Assembly (NCBI RefSeq): GCF_900108455.1
Contig: NZ_FNWS01000001.1
Span: 248,001 to 312,000 of the forward strand
Source: Fructobacillus pseudoficulneus
GTDB taxonomy: Bacteria; Bacillota; Bacilli; Lactobacillales; Lactobacillaceae
Reading direction: 5' to 3'
Length of the DNA stretch: 64,000 nucleotides
A program made the translations under genes and the position numbers. Each line of letters begins with the position of its first letter. Positions within the stretch are counted from its first letter, which is position 1. Positions 32,099 to 40,097 of the stretch are shown here, piece by piece. The notes beneath the pieces were generated by a model, which was not told the origin of the DNA, searched no databases, and worked only from the letters and a program-made list of their open reading frames with translations.

Positions 32099-32629
32099 TC
32101 AGTCTTTCTTCTGGTCTTGACCATCGGTATCAGCAGCTTCATCTTCAGCCTCAGCCGCTTCTTTTTCGGCCTGAACCGCGGCTTCCTGGTTTTCTTGGAT
32201 CACCTGCAATTGGTCATCAAACCAGGCAGCAGCCTTGGCCATTACCCCATCCGGGTCGTCAAGCAAGGCGGCCAAAGAAGATAGCTTGGCAATCTTCAAC
32301 TGTGACTTGGACACGTGTGGGTTATCGATAATCGTGTAAACCTGCAAGTCGTAGTCTTGATCTGTATAAACCAACTTCTTTTCCTGGTTAGCGTAGCGCA
32401 ATGGCAAATTAATCACATTGGCTTCCAGTGACAAAGTCGTTCCCCCGGCTTCGATACCGCCATCCACGAGCAAGGCAGCCCGGGCTAGATTTTCCTTCTT
32501 TGCCAGTGGCAAAAAAGCAGTTAGGAGCGCTTCCAAATCAATCGTTTGCCCGTCTTTGGCATCGAGGCTTTCTTGTGCGTAAGTTTGTTCTTCAATTTGT
32601 TCCACGATGGCTTGGCCATTGATTTGCAT
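32099..32629 (-). CDS. Unknown protein with acidic helical tail
   Basis: 176 residues, not recognised. Residues 1-100 look like a folded domain with alternating strands (ARAALLVDGGIEAGGTTLSL, LVYTDQDYDLQVYTIID). From about 120 it is a helix-rich, Glu/Ala/Gln-rich segment turning into a disordered acidic tail ending DGQDQKKD. No signal or membrane segment. ATG 32629 has AGAGGAG with a longish 11-nt spacing. Single gene with its own promoter (TGCTATACT, overlapping the terminator of the next gene). Confidence 0.75.
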   Translation of the reverse strand: MQINGQAIVEQIEEQTYAQESLDAKDGQTIDLEALLTAFLPLAKKENLARAALLVDGGIEAGGTTLSLEANVINLPLRYANQEKKLVYTDQDYDLQVYTIIDNPHVSKSQLKIAKLSSLAALLDDPDGVMAKAAAWFDDQLQVIQENQEAAVQAEKEAAEAEDEAADTDGQDQKKD

Positions 32630-32655
32630 AGTGCGTTGATCTCCTCTTGTCTCAA

Positions 32656-32684
32656 TAAAAAAAGTATAGCATAGGCCATACTTT
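32656..32684 (-). terminator. Terminator of the flavin reductase gene
   Basis: AAAGTAT-10 nt-ATACTTT followed by further T on the minus strand. The same bases contain TGCTATACT, a likely extended -10 for the next gene. Confidence 0.6.
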
Positions 32685-32706
32685 CACAAAAGTTTTTCTT
32701 GATAAA

Positions 32707-34050
32707 TTAAACGAGTGGCAGGCGCCGTTGTAGCGTGTACTCGATTGATGGGAAGACATAAACCAGGTCGTTAAGTTGTTCCTTGGTCATCTTCATTTGG
32801 ATGTAAGGCACAATGGCGTTGATGGTATTGTCGGCGTTATTTGACTTTTCTGCCGCACCAACCAACTGGTCGGTCTGCTTGTCAAAGATTAAGGCTAACT
32901 GGCCGCCCTGCTCGTTTTCCACTTGACGGAACCAATCCCCATCATAGGAGGCTTCGGCCACTTCATAACGGTCGCTATCGGCCAAAGCAGCATCCAAATG
33001 AACCCCCACTTGGGCAATCCGTGGTGAGGTAAAGACAATTTCTGAGATGGCTGGGTACTTGATTGGCTGGTCGTTCGTCCCCTTGAAGCGTGCCGTCAAA
33101 TAGCGTGATTCAAAGGCAGCGGTTGGCGTCAACTTTGGAATCGTCTTGTCAATCGCATCCCCCGCAGCGTAAATATTTGGCACTGAAGTCTGCAAATATT
33201 CGTTGACCTCAATCCCGCGGCTATTTGCCTTGACCCCAATGGCGTCCAGGTTCAACTGATCGTGGTTTGGTACGCGACCGGTCGCATCCAAGACGTAGTC
33301 GGTCGTCAACGTAAATTCGTGGTCACCGGTTAAGGTAATTTGGCCATCAGCCGTCTTGGCGGCTGAGTGAATATTCATATCTGGAATAAAACGCACGCCC
33401 CGAGCCTTCAGGTCAGCCTTAACAGAATCAACGTAACTGGCTGGGAATTGACGCAACAAACGATTTGAGCGAGTAATCACGTCCACTTGGGCACCAACGG
33501 CGTTGGCAATCGTTGCAAATTCGATGGCCACAAAACCTCCACCAAGTACCGTCACATGTTTTGGCATATGGGGTAATGATAAGAAGTCCGTTGAGTTGGC
33601 AAATAATTCATTACCGGGCACGTCCAAAACGTGTGGACGCAAACCGGTCGCAATCACGATGTTGTCGGCCGTATACTTTTGGCCGTTGACCACTACCGTG
33701 TGGCTATCAACAAATTCCGCATGGCCAGTAATCGTGGTAATTCCGACGTTGTACAACCGTTCCTTCCCGTGTGCATCCTGGGGAACAATCAGCTCATGCT
33801 TATGAGCCATCAGGTCTTCCCAGTTGACACTTGGCACACCGTCCAAACCGCGGCCCTGCATGTCCTTGACCCGTTCAATCAATTCCAGTGGCTTGTCCAA
33901 AATAATTTTGGCGTTGCAGCCCTTGTTCGAACAAACACCACCGTATTGACTTTCTTCGATCACGGCCACTTTTTGGCCTGACTTTGCCAGAGGAACGGCT
34001 CCGTTCCAACTTGCTTGGCCACTACCGATGTAGAGTACTGAAAAATCCAT
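32707..34050 (-). CDS. FAD-dependent disulfide oxidoreductase (glutathione-reductase-like)
   Basis: 447 residues of class I pyridine nucleotide-disulfide oxidoreductase. FAD loop GSGQASWNGA near residue 9, redox pair C40-SNKG-C45, NAD(P) loop GGGFVAIEFA about 170-180, and the second FAD motif YAAGDAI. The C-terminal dimer domain should end with a His-Pro-Thr..Glu catalytic motif; here it reads VYVFPSIEYTLQ, so the general base is missing. That excludes classical glutathione reductase or lipoamide dehydrogenase chemistry and suggests another acceptor. AAAGGGAG precedes the ATG. Confidence 0.88.
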   Translation of the reverse strand: MDFSVLYIGSGQASWNGAVPLAKSGQKVAVIEESQYGGVCSNKGCNAKIILDKPLELIERVKDMQGRGLDGVPSVNWEDLMAHKHELIVPQDAHGKERLYNVGITTITGHAEFVDSHTVVVNGQKYTADNIVIATGLRPHVLDVPGNELFANSTDFLSLPHMPKHVTVLGGGFVAIEFATIANAVGAQVDVITRSNRLLRQFPASYVDSVKADLKARGVRFIPDMNIHSAAKTADGQITLTGDHEFTLTTDYVLDATGRVPNHDQLNLDAIGVKANSRGIEVNEYLQTSVPNIYAAGDAIDKTIPKLTPTAAFESRYLTARFKGTNDQPIKYPAISEIVFTSPRIAQVGVHLDAALADSDRYEVAEASYDGDWFRQVENEQGGQLALIFDKQTDQLVGAAEKSNNADNTINAIVPYIQMKMTKEQLNDLVYVFPSIEYTLQRRLPLV

Positions 34051-34077
34051 CGACTATCTCCCTTTCATTTACACAAA

Positions 34078-34212
34078 TTACCGTGCCCTGATTTTACCTT
34101 CAATCAAGTGCTTGTGGTTCATTACCATCTTACCACCATCGGTTGGTTCACAGTTTATCGCAACGGTCAGTTCCTTTTCAACCTTGACGACCATGGTGAC
34201 AGCCACCTTCAT
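34078..34212 (-). CDS. Short ORF of unknown function, start uncertain
   Basis: 44 codons from ATG 34212, ending HLIEGKIRAR; the same frame is open to 34332. The segment KVEKELTVAINCEPTDGG looks protein-like, but I cannot name a family. No start has clean SD spacing. AAGGAAGG at about 34269 instead sits before a 13-codon out-of-frame ORF ending 2 nt before ATG 34212. It may be a small gene, a remnant, or part of the leader of the reductase gene. Confidence 0.3.
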   Translation of the reverse strand: MKVAVTMVVKVEKELTVAINCEPTDGGKMVMNHKHLIEGKIRAR

Positions 34213-34311
34213 ACCTACCTGGCGTTTACCATCAAAGTGACTCCGCCAGTTTTCAAAGAGACCTTCCTTGTCCGCTAACAATATTGGTATAGTTGTAATA
34301 ATACAATTAAA

Positions 34312-34340
34312 ATTATATCTAAAAACAGTCAAATTAGCAA
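34312..34340 (-). promoter_or_regulatory. Promoter upstream of the short ORF/flavin reductase
   Basis: TTGCTA (34340-34335), 17-nt spacer, TATAAT (34317-34312). Start near 34305, giving the reductase mRNA a leader of about 250 nt. Confidence 0.55.
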
Positions 34341-34360
34341 ATTATCCAAAAATTATTGGA

Positions 34361-34394
34361 AAAATAAAAAGGATAGGTTTCCCTATCCTTTTTT
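34361..34394 (-). terminator. Terminator of purR-glmU
   Basis: AAAAGGATAGG-TTT-CCTATCCTTTT followed by T tract on the minus strand. The glmU stop codon lies inside the stem. Confidence 0.9.
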
Positions 34395-35759
34395 GTGGGG
34401 CATTCTATCCCAAAAATCATCTTTATTACTTTGCCGGCTCCGAGCAATCCCCATTTGGTGGAAGGCCACGTCGTCTGTGATGGTCGAACCAGCAGCGGTG
34501 ATGCTTTCATCCGCCAGGTTCACTGGTGCAATAATCTTGGTATTGGATCCGATAAAGGCCCGGTCACCAACCGTTGTGTTGAACTTATGAACGCCGTCAT
34601 AATTGACAAAGATTGTCCCGGCCCCGACGTTAACGTCCGCCCCAAGGGTGGCGTTACCAACGTAAGACAAGTGGCCAACCTTGGTATTCAAACCAATCGT
34701 TGCCTTCTTAACTTCAACAAAGTTACCCAAATGAGCCCCGTCCAAAACCTCGGCTTCAGGACGTAAATGAGCATAAGGACCAATGGTCGTTTGATTGTGG
34801 ACCTTAGCGCCTTCCATCTGAGACGAAGTAATCACGTTACCGTCACCCATGATGGTGTCTTCCAGCCGTGTTCCAGCGGTCAAAACGTTGTCAGAACCAA
34901 TCACCGTGTTGCCCTTAATCGTGACGTTGCCTTCAATCAAGGTATCCTTACCAATTTGCACGTCGGCATCGATATAGGTATTATCCGGATCAATCAGTTC
35001 CACGCCATTGCGCATGTGGTAGCGGTTAATGCGGCCCCGCATGATTTTATTGGCCGTTGCCAAGGCCACGCGGTCGTTAACCCCCATTGATTCCGAGAAA
35101 TCCATGGTCTGGTAGGCGCCAATTTGCTGGCCCATTTCGCGCAAAATGTCCAAAGTATCTGGCAAGTAGTATTCCTGCTGGACGTTGTCATTACCGACTT
35201 GGGACAAAGCCTCAAAGAGTAGCTGGTTATCAAAGATATAGACACCCGTGTTGATTTCTTGAATACGGCGTTCCGTCACGGAGGCATCCTTTTCTTCAAC
35301 AATCTTCATCACCATGCCATCTTCGCCACGGACAATTCGGCCATAACCCGTTGGGTTTTCGGCAAAGGCGGTCAAGACCGTGACGGCATTCTTGGTGCGG
35401 TCATGTTCGTCAAGCAAGGCCTGCAAGGTTTCAGAAGTGAACAAAGGCGTATCCCCTGACAAAATCAAGGTTGCCCCCTTACTCTTCGCCAAGGCCTTCT
35501 TGGTCTGCAAAACCGCATGCCCAGTTCCCAGTTGTTGTTCCTGGACAACAAAGTCGGTTTTTCCAGACAAGTGGTCCTGCACTTGTTCAGCACCAACACC
35601 GGTCACCGTTAAAATTTTAGTTGGGTTCAGTGGTAAAACGGATTCCACTACCCAATCAACCATCGCCTTACCAGCGACTTGATGAAGGACCTTTGGCAAG
35701 TCTGCCTTCATCCGTGAGCCGTTTCCGGCCGCTAAAATCACGACATTCGTTGCTTGCAT
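34383..35759 (-). CDS. glmU: Bifunctional GlmU (GlcNAc-1-P uridyltransferase / GlcN-1-P acetyltransferase)
   Basis: 458 residues making UDP-GlcNAc for the cell wall. The N-terminal uridyltransferase has LAAGNGSRMKADLPKVLHQVAGK and LSGDTPLF; the C-terminal left-handed beta helix has hexapeptide repeats (GNVTIKGNTVIGSDN, VGAGTIFVNYDG). Directly downstream of purR (3 nt gap), a compressed version of the Bacillus purR-yabJ-spoVG-glmU order. Confidence 0.97.
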   Translation of the reverse strand: MQATNVVILAAGNGSRMKADLPKVLHQVAGKAMVDWVVESVLPLNPTKILTVTGVGAEQVQDHLSGKTDFVVQEQQLGTGHAVLQTKKALAKSKGATLILSGDTPLFTSETLQALLDEHDRTKNAVTVLTAFAENPTGYGRIVRGEDGMVMKIVEEKDASVTERRIQEINTGVYIFDNQLLFEALSQVGNDNVQQEYYLPDTLDILREMGQQIGAYQTMDFSESMGVNDRVALATANKIMRGRINRYHMRNGVELIDPDNTYIDADVQIGKDTLIEGNVTIKGNTVIGSDNVLTAGTRLEDTIMGDGNVITSSQMEGAKVHNQTTIGPYAHLRPEAEVLDGAHLGNFVEVKKATIGLNTKVGHLSYVGNATLGADVNVGAGTIFVNYDGVHKFNTTVGDRAFIGSNTKIIAPVNLADESITAAGSTITDDVAFHQMGIARSRQSNKDDFWDRMPHKKG

Positions 35760-35762
35760 GAC

Positions 35763-36596
35763 TTATTCCTGACCTTTGTAAATTTCTTCAAAGTAGTTTC
35801 CTGGCTGAACATTGATTGCTTGACCAGAATCCAAATTGGTTTCAACGTGCAAGAGAGAAGTATAGTCTTCAAGCAAACGCACATTTGACCGACCTTCGGC
35901 AAAGACGGCTGTTCCGACAACCGTTCCACCAAATTCGCGGACCAAAGTCTGCATTCCTTGAATGGTTCCACCGGCCTTCATGAAGTCATCGACAATCAAG
36001 ACCCGGGCGCCAGCCTTCAAAGACCGCTTTGACAGTGCCATCTTTTCCACTCGCTTTGATGAACCAGTCAAATAGTTCACTGAAATCATTGACCCTTCCG
36101 TTACCTTGGCGTCGTCACGAACGATCACAAAAGGAACGTTTAATTGGTCAGCGACCGCTTGGGCCAAAGGAATCCCCTTGGTTGCGGCCGTCATCACGGC
36201 ATCGATTTCTTCACCAACATACTGAGTGGTAATCAAGCGGCCAGTTTGGCGCAACACATTTGGCTGGCCAAGCAAATCAGACAAGTAAACGTAACCACCT
36301 GGCAAAACGCGAGAATCATCATTGACAATTTCACAAATGCCATTAACGAATTCCTTGGCTTCGTCGGCAGCCATCATTGGTGTGTAGTAAACACCACCGG
36401 CGGCACCGGGATAAGTCTTGACTTCACCGGTCCCACGGGCCTTATAGGTCCGCCGGATAATCGACAAATCTTCTGAAATTGATGACTTAGCGGCCTCATA
36501 GCGGTCTGAAAAGAAGTTCAATGAGATCAATTGGCGGGGGTGGTCCAAGAGATAATGGGACATGTCAACCAAACGGTCAGCTCTGCGTGTTTTCAT
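35763..36596 (-). CDS. purR: Purine regulator PurR
   Basis: 277 residues: an N-terminal winged helix (RRADRLVDMSHYLLDHPRQLI to SSISEDLSIIRR) and a phosphoribosyltransferase-fold effector domain with the PRPP loop IVDDFMKAGGTI at 201-212. In Bacillus it represses, in Lactococcus activates, purine genes; PRPP is the signal. A PurBox (36681-36693) in its own promoter suggests autoregulation, and pbuG in this window carries the matching operator pair. The SD lies 30 nt upstream of the ATG behind a hairpin. Confidence 0.95.
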   Translation of the reverse strand: MKTRRADRLVDMSHYLLDHPRQLISLNFFSDRYEAAKSSISEDLSIIRRTYKARGTGEVKTYPGAAGGVYYTPMMAADEAKEFVNGICEIVNDDSRVLPGGYVYLSDLLGQPNVLRQTGRLITTQYVGEEIDAVMTAATKGIPLAQAVADQLNVPFVIVRDDAKVTEGSMISVNYLTGSSKRVEKMALSKRSLKAGARVLIVDDFMKAGGTIQGMQTLVREFGGTVVGTAVFAEGRSNVRLLEDYTSLLHVETNLDSGQAINVQPGNYFEEIYKGQE

Positions 36597-36635
36597 AATG
36601 TTTTTTTGGGTAAAACAGCTACCCTTCCTCCTTTT
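36597..36635 (-). promoter_or_regulatory. Displaced Shine-Dalgarno with spacer hairpin at purR
   Basis: AAGGAGG (36633-36627), 2 nt, stem GGGTA-GCTGTTT-TACCC (36624-36608), then AAAAAAACATT to the ATG at 36596. Excluding the stem-loop the spacing is 13 nt. No ATG, GTG or TTG lies at normal distance from this SD, so a leader peptide does not explain it. Confidence 0.5.
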
Positions 36636-36658
36636 AGAAGTAAAATTTTATCTTGACC

Positions 36659-36693
36659 AGTATAACACAAAACCGGAGTCAAAAACGAACATT
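36659..36693 (-). promoter_or_regulatory. purR promoter with PurBox
   Basis: -10 TATACT (36664-36659) without a good -35; AAAAACGAACATT (36681-36693) matches the PurBox at 12 of 13 positions and covers the -35 region, a repressing position. No partner box at 17 bp. Confidence 0.55.
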
Positions 36694-36717
36694 CGCCTTT
36701 GGCTCCGGTATTTTTTA
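36669..36717 (-). terminator. Terminator of the metal ABC operon
   Basis: ACCGGAG.CAAA / TTTG.CTCCGGT, a 12-bp stem with one wobble and a 12-14-nt loop. T runs on both strands, weaker on the minus strand. Its loop contains the core of the purR PurBox. Confidence 0.65.
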
Positions 36718-36750
36718 ATAATACGATTTAATCCGGTCAGCTAGCCCCAC

Positions 36751-37536
36751 TTAATCCTTAGAAAGCCAGATAGAGACTAGATAAATTCCAACCTCAATCA
36801 CGGCAATAAAGACAGAAGTCGGCAAATTTGTCAGATAGGCCAAGGCCAAACCGGTCCAAGTTCCGAACAAAGCAAAGAAAACCGAGAGGGCCATCAGAGC
36901 AGATACCGAACCTTGGTAGTAGCGGGCCGAGGCGGCGGGCAAAGTGACTAAGACAAAGATTAACAATGACCCCACCAACTGTGACGAAATCGAAACCGAG
37001 AGCGCCATTACAATTAAAAAGATAATTTTCAAAGTCGTTTTCTTGGAATTACGCACCAACAGGCCGGCCTCATCAAAGGAAAGCAGGCGCAATGGCTTGT
37101 AAAATAGGAAAATCACGACCAAGACCAAGACGGCCATCCCCATCAAGATCAGGATATCGGCGTGCGAAATCCCCAAAACCGAACCAAACAAGATGCCGGT
37201 CGCGGCCGAATTAGAGGTGTGACCCAAGGCAAGGAACAACACCCCTAAACCAATGGCCAGAGCCGACACCGCTGAAGTCACGTTATCCTGACGGGCCTGG
37301 GCGTTTTCCAAACCACCAATCGCCAGCGCCGCTAGAATCGTGAAAATCACCATCCCCAGCAGTGGTGGCCAACCGGCAAAGAAGCCAAAGGCCGCCCCCG
37401 CAAAGGCAATTTCACTCAAAGAATGACTCAAAAAGTTATAAGAACGCGCCACCACGAAGGTCCCGACGATCCCAGCCACCACCGAAATCAAGGTACCGGC
37501 AATGAAGGCGTTTTGCATAAAAGTTTCTTCAAACAT
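36751..37536 (-). CDS. Metal ABC transporter permease (ZnuB/MtsC family)
   Basis: 261 residues, about 8-9 TM helices, ABC-3 family for Zn2+ or Mn2+ uptake. Recognisable segments: IVGTFVVARSYNFLSHSLSEIAF-like start, LSFDEAGLLVRNSKK cytoplasmic loop, VGSLLIFVLVTLPAASAR. AGGAGGTGAACC precedes ATG 37536, and the gene overlaps the ATPase by 8 nt. The substrate-binding lipoprotein normally in this operon is absent here, so it must be elsewhere. Confidence 0.92.
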   Translation of the reverse strand: MFEETFMQNAFIAGTLISVVAGIVGTFVVARSYNFLSHSLSEIAFAGAAFGFFAGWPPLLGMVIFTILAALAIGGLENAQARQDNVTSAVSALAIGLGVLFLALGHTSNSAATGILFGSVLGISHADILILMGMAVLVLVVIFLFYKPLRLLSFDEAGLLVRNSKKTTLKIIFLIVMALSVSISSQLVGSLLIFVLVTLPAASARYYQGSVSALMALSVFFALFGTWTGLALAYLTNLPTSVFIAVIEVGIYLVSIWLSKD

Positions 37537-38248
37537 GGTTCACCTCCTGGTGATGGTGTGAGGAAGCGTGGTCCGGCAAGTCTTTAGCCAAGCCAAAGTC
37601 GACCTGACCATCGTGCAGCCACAAGTAATCATCCGCAAAGTCTTTGACCCAAGAGGTATCATGCGAGATCCACAAAACGCCAATTTGCCGGCTTTGTTGC
37701 AAGTCTCGAACCCGCTTCACCAAGGCTAGCGCGTGGTTGGCATCCAAAGCAGCCGTTGGTTCGTCCAAAATTAGCAGGTCCGGGTTTTGAACCAAGGCTT
37801 GGGCAATATAGGCCCGTTGCTTTTGACCACCGGAAGCATCAGCTAGTCGTTGTTTTGCCAGGTCAGCTAAGTCAACTTGTGCTAAGGCCGTCTGAATGGC
37901 TTCTTTTTCTGTTTTGGTCAACCAGGGACGCAGTCCCTTCTTCAAACCCAGGGCCACAAAGGATGCGATTGAAAGTGGATAATCATCACCAAGGTCACGA
38001 AATTGTGGAACGTAGGCCAGGTTTTGACTGTTAACCCGAATTTGTTCATGATGACTTTGACCACGACCAGTGGTCTTGGCACCAAGGACTGTTTGAATCA
38101 GTGCTTTAATCAGGGTCGTCTTCCCGGCCCCATTTTCACCAACGATCACCGTAAACTGGTGGGCTGGAATACTAAAAGAAACGTCATTTAAAATTACACG
38201 GTCTGAGAAAGCAGCAGTAAAGTGACTCACTTCAACTTGTTGCGCCAT
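37529..38248 (-). CDS. Metal ABC transporter ATPase (ZnuC/MtsB family)
   Basis: 239 residues. Walker A GENGAGKTTL (37-46), signature ASGGQKQR, Walker B LLILDEPTAALD, H-loop ISHDTSW. The C-terminus HASSHHHQEVNHV holds six histidines and may bind or sense the transported metal. AAGGAG precedes ATG 38248. Pairs with the downstream permease. Confidence 0.93.
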   Translation of the reverse strand: MAQQVEVSHFTAAFSDRVILNDVSFSIPAHQFTVIVGENGAGKTTLIKALIQTVLGAKTTGRGQSHHEQIRVNSQNLAYVPQFRDLGDDYPLSIASFVALGLKKGLRPWLTKTEKEAIQTALAQVDLADLAKQRLADASGGQKQRAYIAQALVQNPDLLILDEPTAALDANHALALVKRVRDLQQSRQIGVLWISHDTSWVKDFADDYLWLHDGQVDFGLAKDLPDHASSHHHQEVNHV

Positions 38249-38279
38249 TTTGTTTCTCCTTTTTAGTTATGTCAGCGAA

Positions 38280-38306
38280 CAAAAAAAGCCCTTGCGGGCT
38301 TTTTTA
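38280..38306 (-). terminator. Terminator of veg
   Basis: AAAAAAAGCCC-TTGC-GGGCTTTTTT, symmetric T runs, between veg and the ABC operon. Confidence 0.9.
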
Positions 38307-38315
38307 TGTATTTTC

Positions 38316-38546
38316 TTAATCGGCAAACGTGATGTCCACGTTGTTCGTTAAGATGTCTGTGTAGCTGTATGAAGCGCGTTCGAAGTTTGCTTCTTCATCC
38401 AATTCTACAACAAACAATGATGGAAAAGTAGAACTCAAAATTCCGGAACGTTCCGTGAATTTCTTTCGTCCTGCTTGAGAAACTACAGTAACTGATTCAC
38501 CAAGGTGCGCGTCTAATCGCGACTTAATATCTTCCAAAGTTGACAT
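38316..38546 (-). CDS. veg: Veg protein (DUF1021)
   Basis: 76 residues from ATG 38546 (MSTLEDIKSRLDAHLGE), chosen over an in-frame ATG 6 codons upstream because AAAGGCGG lies just before it. Matches Veg, a small SH3-like barrel protein linked to biofilm control in B. subtilis. Conserved VTVVSQAGRKKFTERSGIL and FVVELDEEANFERASYSYTD-type strands. It keeps the Bacillus neighbourhood with ksgA and has a near-consensus promoter like the classic B. subtilis veg promoter. Confidence 0.94.
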   Translation of the reverse strand: MSTLEDIKSRLDAHLGESVTVVSQAGRKKFTERSGILSSTFPSLFVVELDEEANFERASYSYTDILTNNVDITFAD

Positions 38547-38576
38547 ATTGACCGCCTTTCTCATTAAACAAGAATT

Positions 38577-38605
38577 ATTATAACATGGCAGTAATAAAAG
38601 TTCAA
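38577..38605 (-). promoter_or_regulatory. veg promoter
   Basis: TTGAAC (38605-38600), 17-nt spacer, TGT-TATAAT (38582-38577): near-perfect sigma-A promoter with extended -10. Confidence 0.8.
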
Positions 38606-38641
38606 CCTTTGGTAATATTCAGTCATCAAATGCGACATTTA

Positions 38642-39529
38642 TCATCTATAGAAATTCTCTTCCATCAGGGCTAAATACAAGTCCGTCAGCTGGTTTAGGG
38701 TTAATCGCTCGGCGCGAATCCCCGGTTCAATTTTTGATTGGTCTAGAGCTCTTGTCAAACGTTCTTTAATTTTCTCATCTTTTCCAAATTTTTGGAGCAG
38801 GTTATTCCAAAGTGACTTACGGCGGTGAGCAAAGGCCGCTTTGACCAACGAAAAAAGTTGGTCTGGTTTTTCAACCGGTTGGTCTGGTTGCTTTGGCGTC
38901 AATGAAACGACGGCCGAATCCACATTTGGTGCCGGGTTAAAGGCAGTCCGTGGTACCTTCAAGGCAGTCGTCACATTGGCATAATAGGCCAGCATAATTG
39001 ACAAGACGCCGTACTCCTTGGTCCCCGGTTCAGCAGTCAAACGGTCGGCGACTTCTTTTTGCATCATGACCACCAGGTTCGTCCAGTTAATCTTAGCCTG
39101 CAATAGGGCCAAAAGAATTGGCGTGGTGATGTAATACGGCAGGTTCGCCACCACTTTGACGGAACGGTCAGCACCAAAGTGCTTGGCTAAGTCCGCCTGC
39201 AAATCAACGGCCAAGACATCTTCATTTAAGATCGTCACATTGTCATATGGCGACAAAGTTTCACTCAGCACCTTGACCATGTCTGGGTCGATTTCAAAGG
39301 CGAAAACCTGGTCGGCTGCCTGGGCCAAGTATTCGGTCAAACCACCGATTCCGGGCCCGATTTCCACCACCGCATCTTCTTTGGTTAACTCAGCTGCAGC
39401 CACAATTCCCGTCAGGATATTGGCATCCGTCAAAAAGTTTTGACCAAATTTTTTCTTAGCCCGCAGGCCGTACTGGTTTAAAATCGCTTGCGTCCGCATT
39501 GGACTAGCAATCTTAATCGATTTTTCCAT
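38642..39529 (-). CDS. ksgA: 16S rRNA dimethyladenosine transferase
   Basis: 295 residues; dimethylates A1518 and A1519 of 16S rRNA. Motifs: KKFGQNFL, EIGPGIGGLTEYLA, FEIDPDM, the catalytic NLPYYITTPIL (NLPY), and FNPAPNVDSAVV. ATG 39529 is preferred over the TTG one codon upstream (AAGGAA spacing). It overlaps the rnmV 3' end by 17 nt, with gene order tatD-rnmV-ksgA-veg as in Bacillus. Confidence 0.96.
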   Translation of the reverse strand: MEKSIKIASPMRTQAILNQYGLRAKKKFGQNFLTDANILTGIVAAAELTKEDAVVEIGPGIGGLTEYLAQAADQVFAFEIDPDMVKVLSETLSPYDNVTILNEDVLAVDLQADLAKHFGADRSVKVVANLPYYITTPILLALLQAKINWTNLVVMMQKEVADRLTAEPGTKEYGVLSIMLAYYANVTTALKVPRTAFNPAPNVDSAVVSLTPKQPDQPVEKPDQLFSLVKAAFAHRRKSLWNNLLQKFGKDEKIKERLTRALDQSKIEPGIRAERLTLNQLTDLYLALMEENFYR

Positions 39530-40097
39530 CAAAAGTTCCTTTCAAGGCGGACAACACATCAGCCTTTTGTATGCCATAGGCCTGCAAGCGTTGGTACAGT
39601 TGCTTACCATTGGCGTAGCCAATTTGCAGTTGCTCACCCAAATACTGCCGCTTTTCTACCGCCTGGGCGCCACCGATCAAGCCCAAGTCAATCAAAAAGT
39701 CACGATCAACATCAGAGCTTGGTCGGTCTTTGCCAACCCGGGCATCCGCTTCTTGCAAGCATTGCGCCAAAACGGCCAGCGGAGCGTGTTCCACGCCCAA
39801 CGACTTGTGCGGGTTATCCTTGCTAGCCCGTCCCTGGTCTTGGCTAATCGTCGCTTGCGTCACTTCCGGCACGGCCGCTGAAATGAGCCGCCGCAGGCGG
39901 TTCCCATTAAAGTCTGGATCCGTGAGGACAATGGCTCCCCGGTCTTTGACGGCTAGACGAATTCGTTGCAGCACCTCGGGTCCCAAGGCAGAACCCCGAG
40001 TCTCAATCGTGTCGCAATCAACCGCTTGGCTTAACCGCTTGGTGTCCGACCAGCCTTCCACCACGACCATCGCCTTAATTTTTGGTCGGTCAGTCAT
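39513..40097 (-). CDS. rnmV: Ribonuclease M5 (5S rRNA maturation)
   Basis: 194 residues with a Toprim domain: VVVEGWSDTKRLSQAV (catalytic Glu), AIVLTDPDFNGNRLRR (DxD). Cleaves both sides of the 5S rRNA precursor with ribosomal protein L18. The start overlaps the tatD 3' end by 8 nt; SD weak. Confidence 0.95.
   Translation of the reverse strand: MTDRPKIKAMVVVEGWSDTKRLSQAVDCDTIETRGSALGPEVLQRIRLAVKDRGAIVLTDPDFNGNRLRRLISAAVPEVTQATISQDQGRASKDNPHKSLGVEHAPLAVLAQCLQEADARVGKDRPSSDVDRDFLIDLGLIGGAQAVEKRQYLGEQLQIGYANGKQLYQRLQAYGIQKADVLSALKGTFDGKID

Noticed and set aside
36681-36723. Second PurBox 17 bp from the one at purR
   Set aside because: The expected position (36711-36723) is an A/T tract with no GTTCG core, so the purR site is single.
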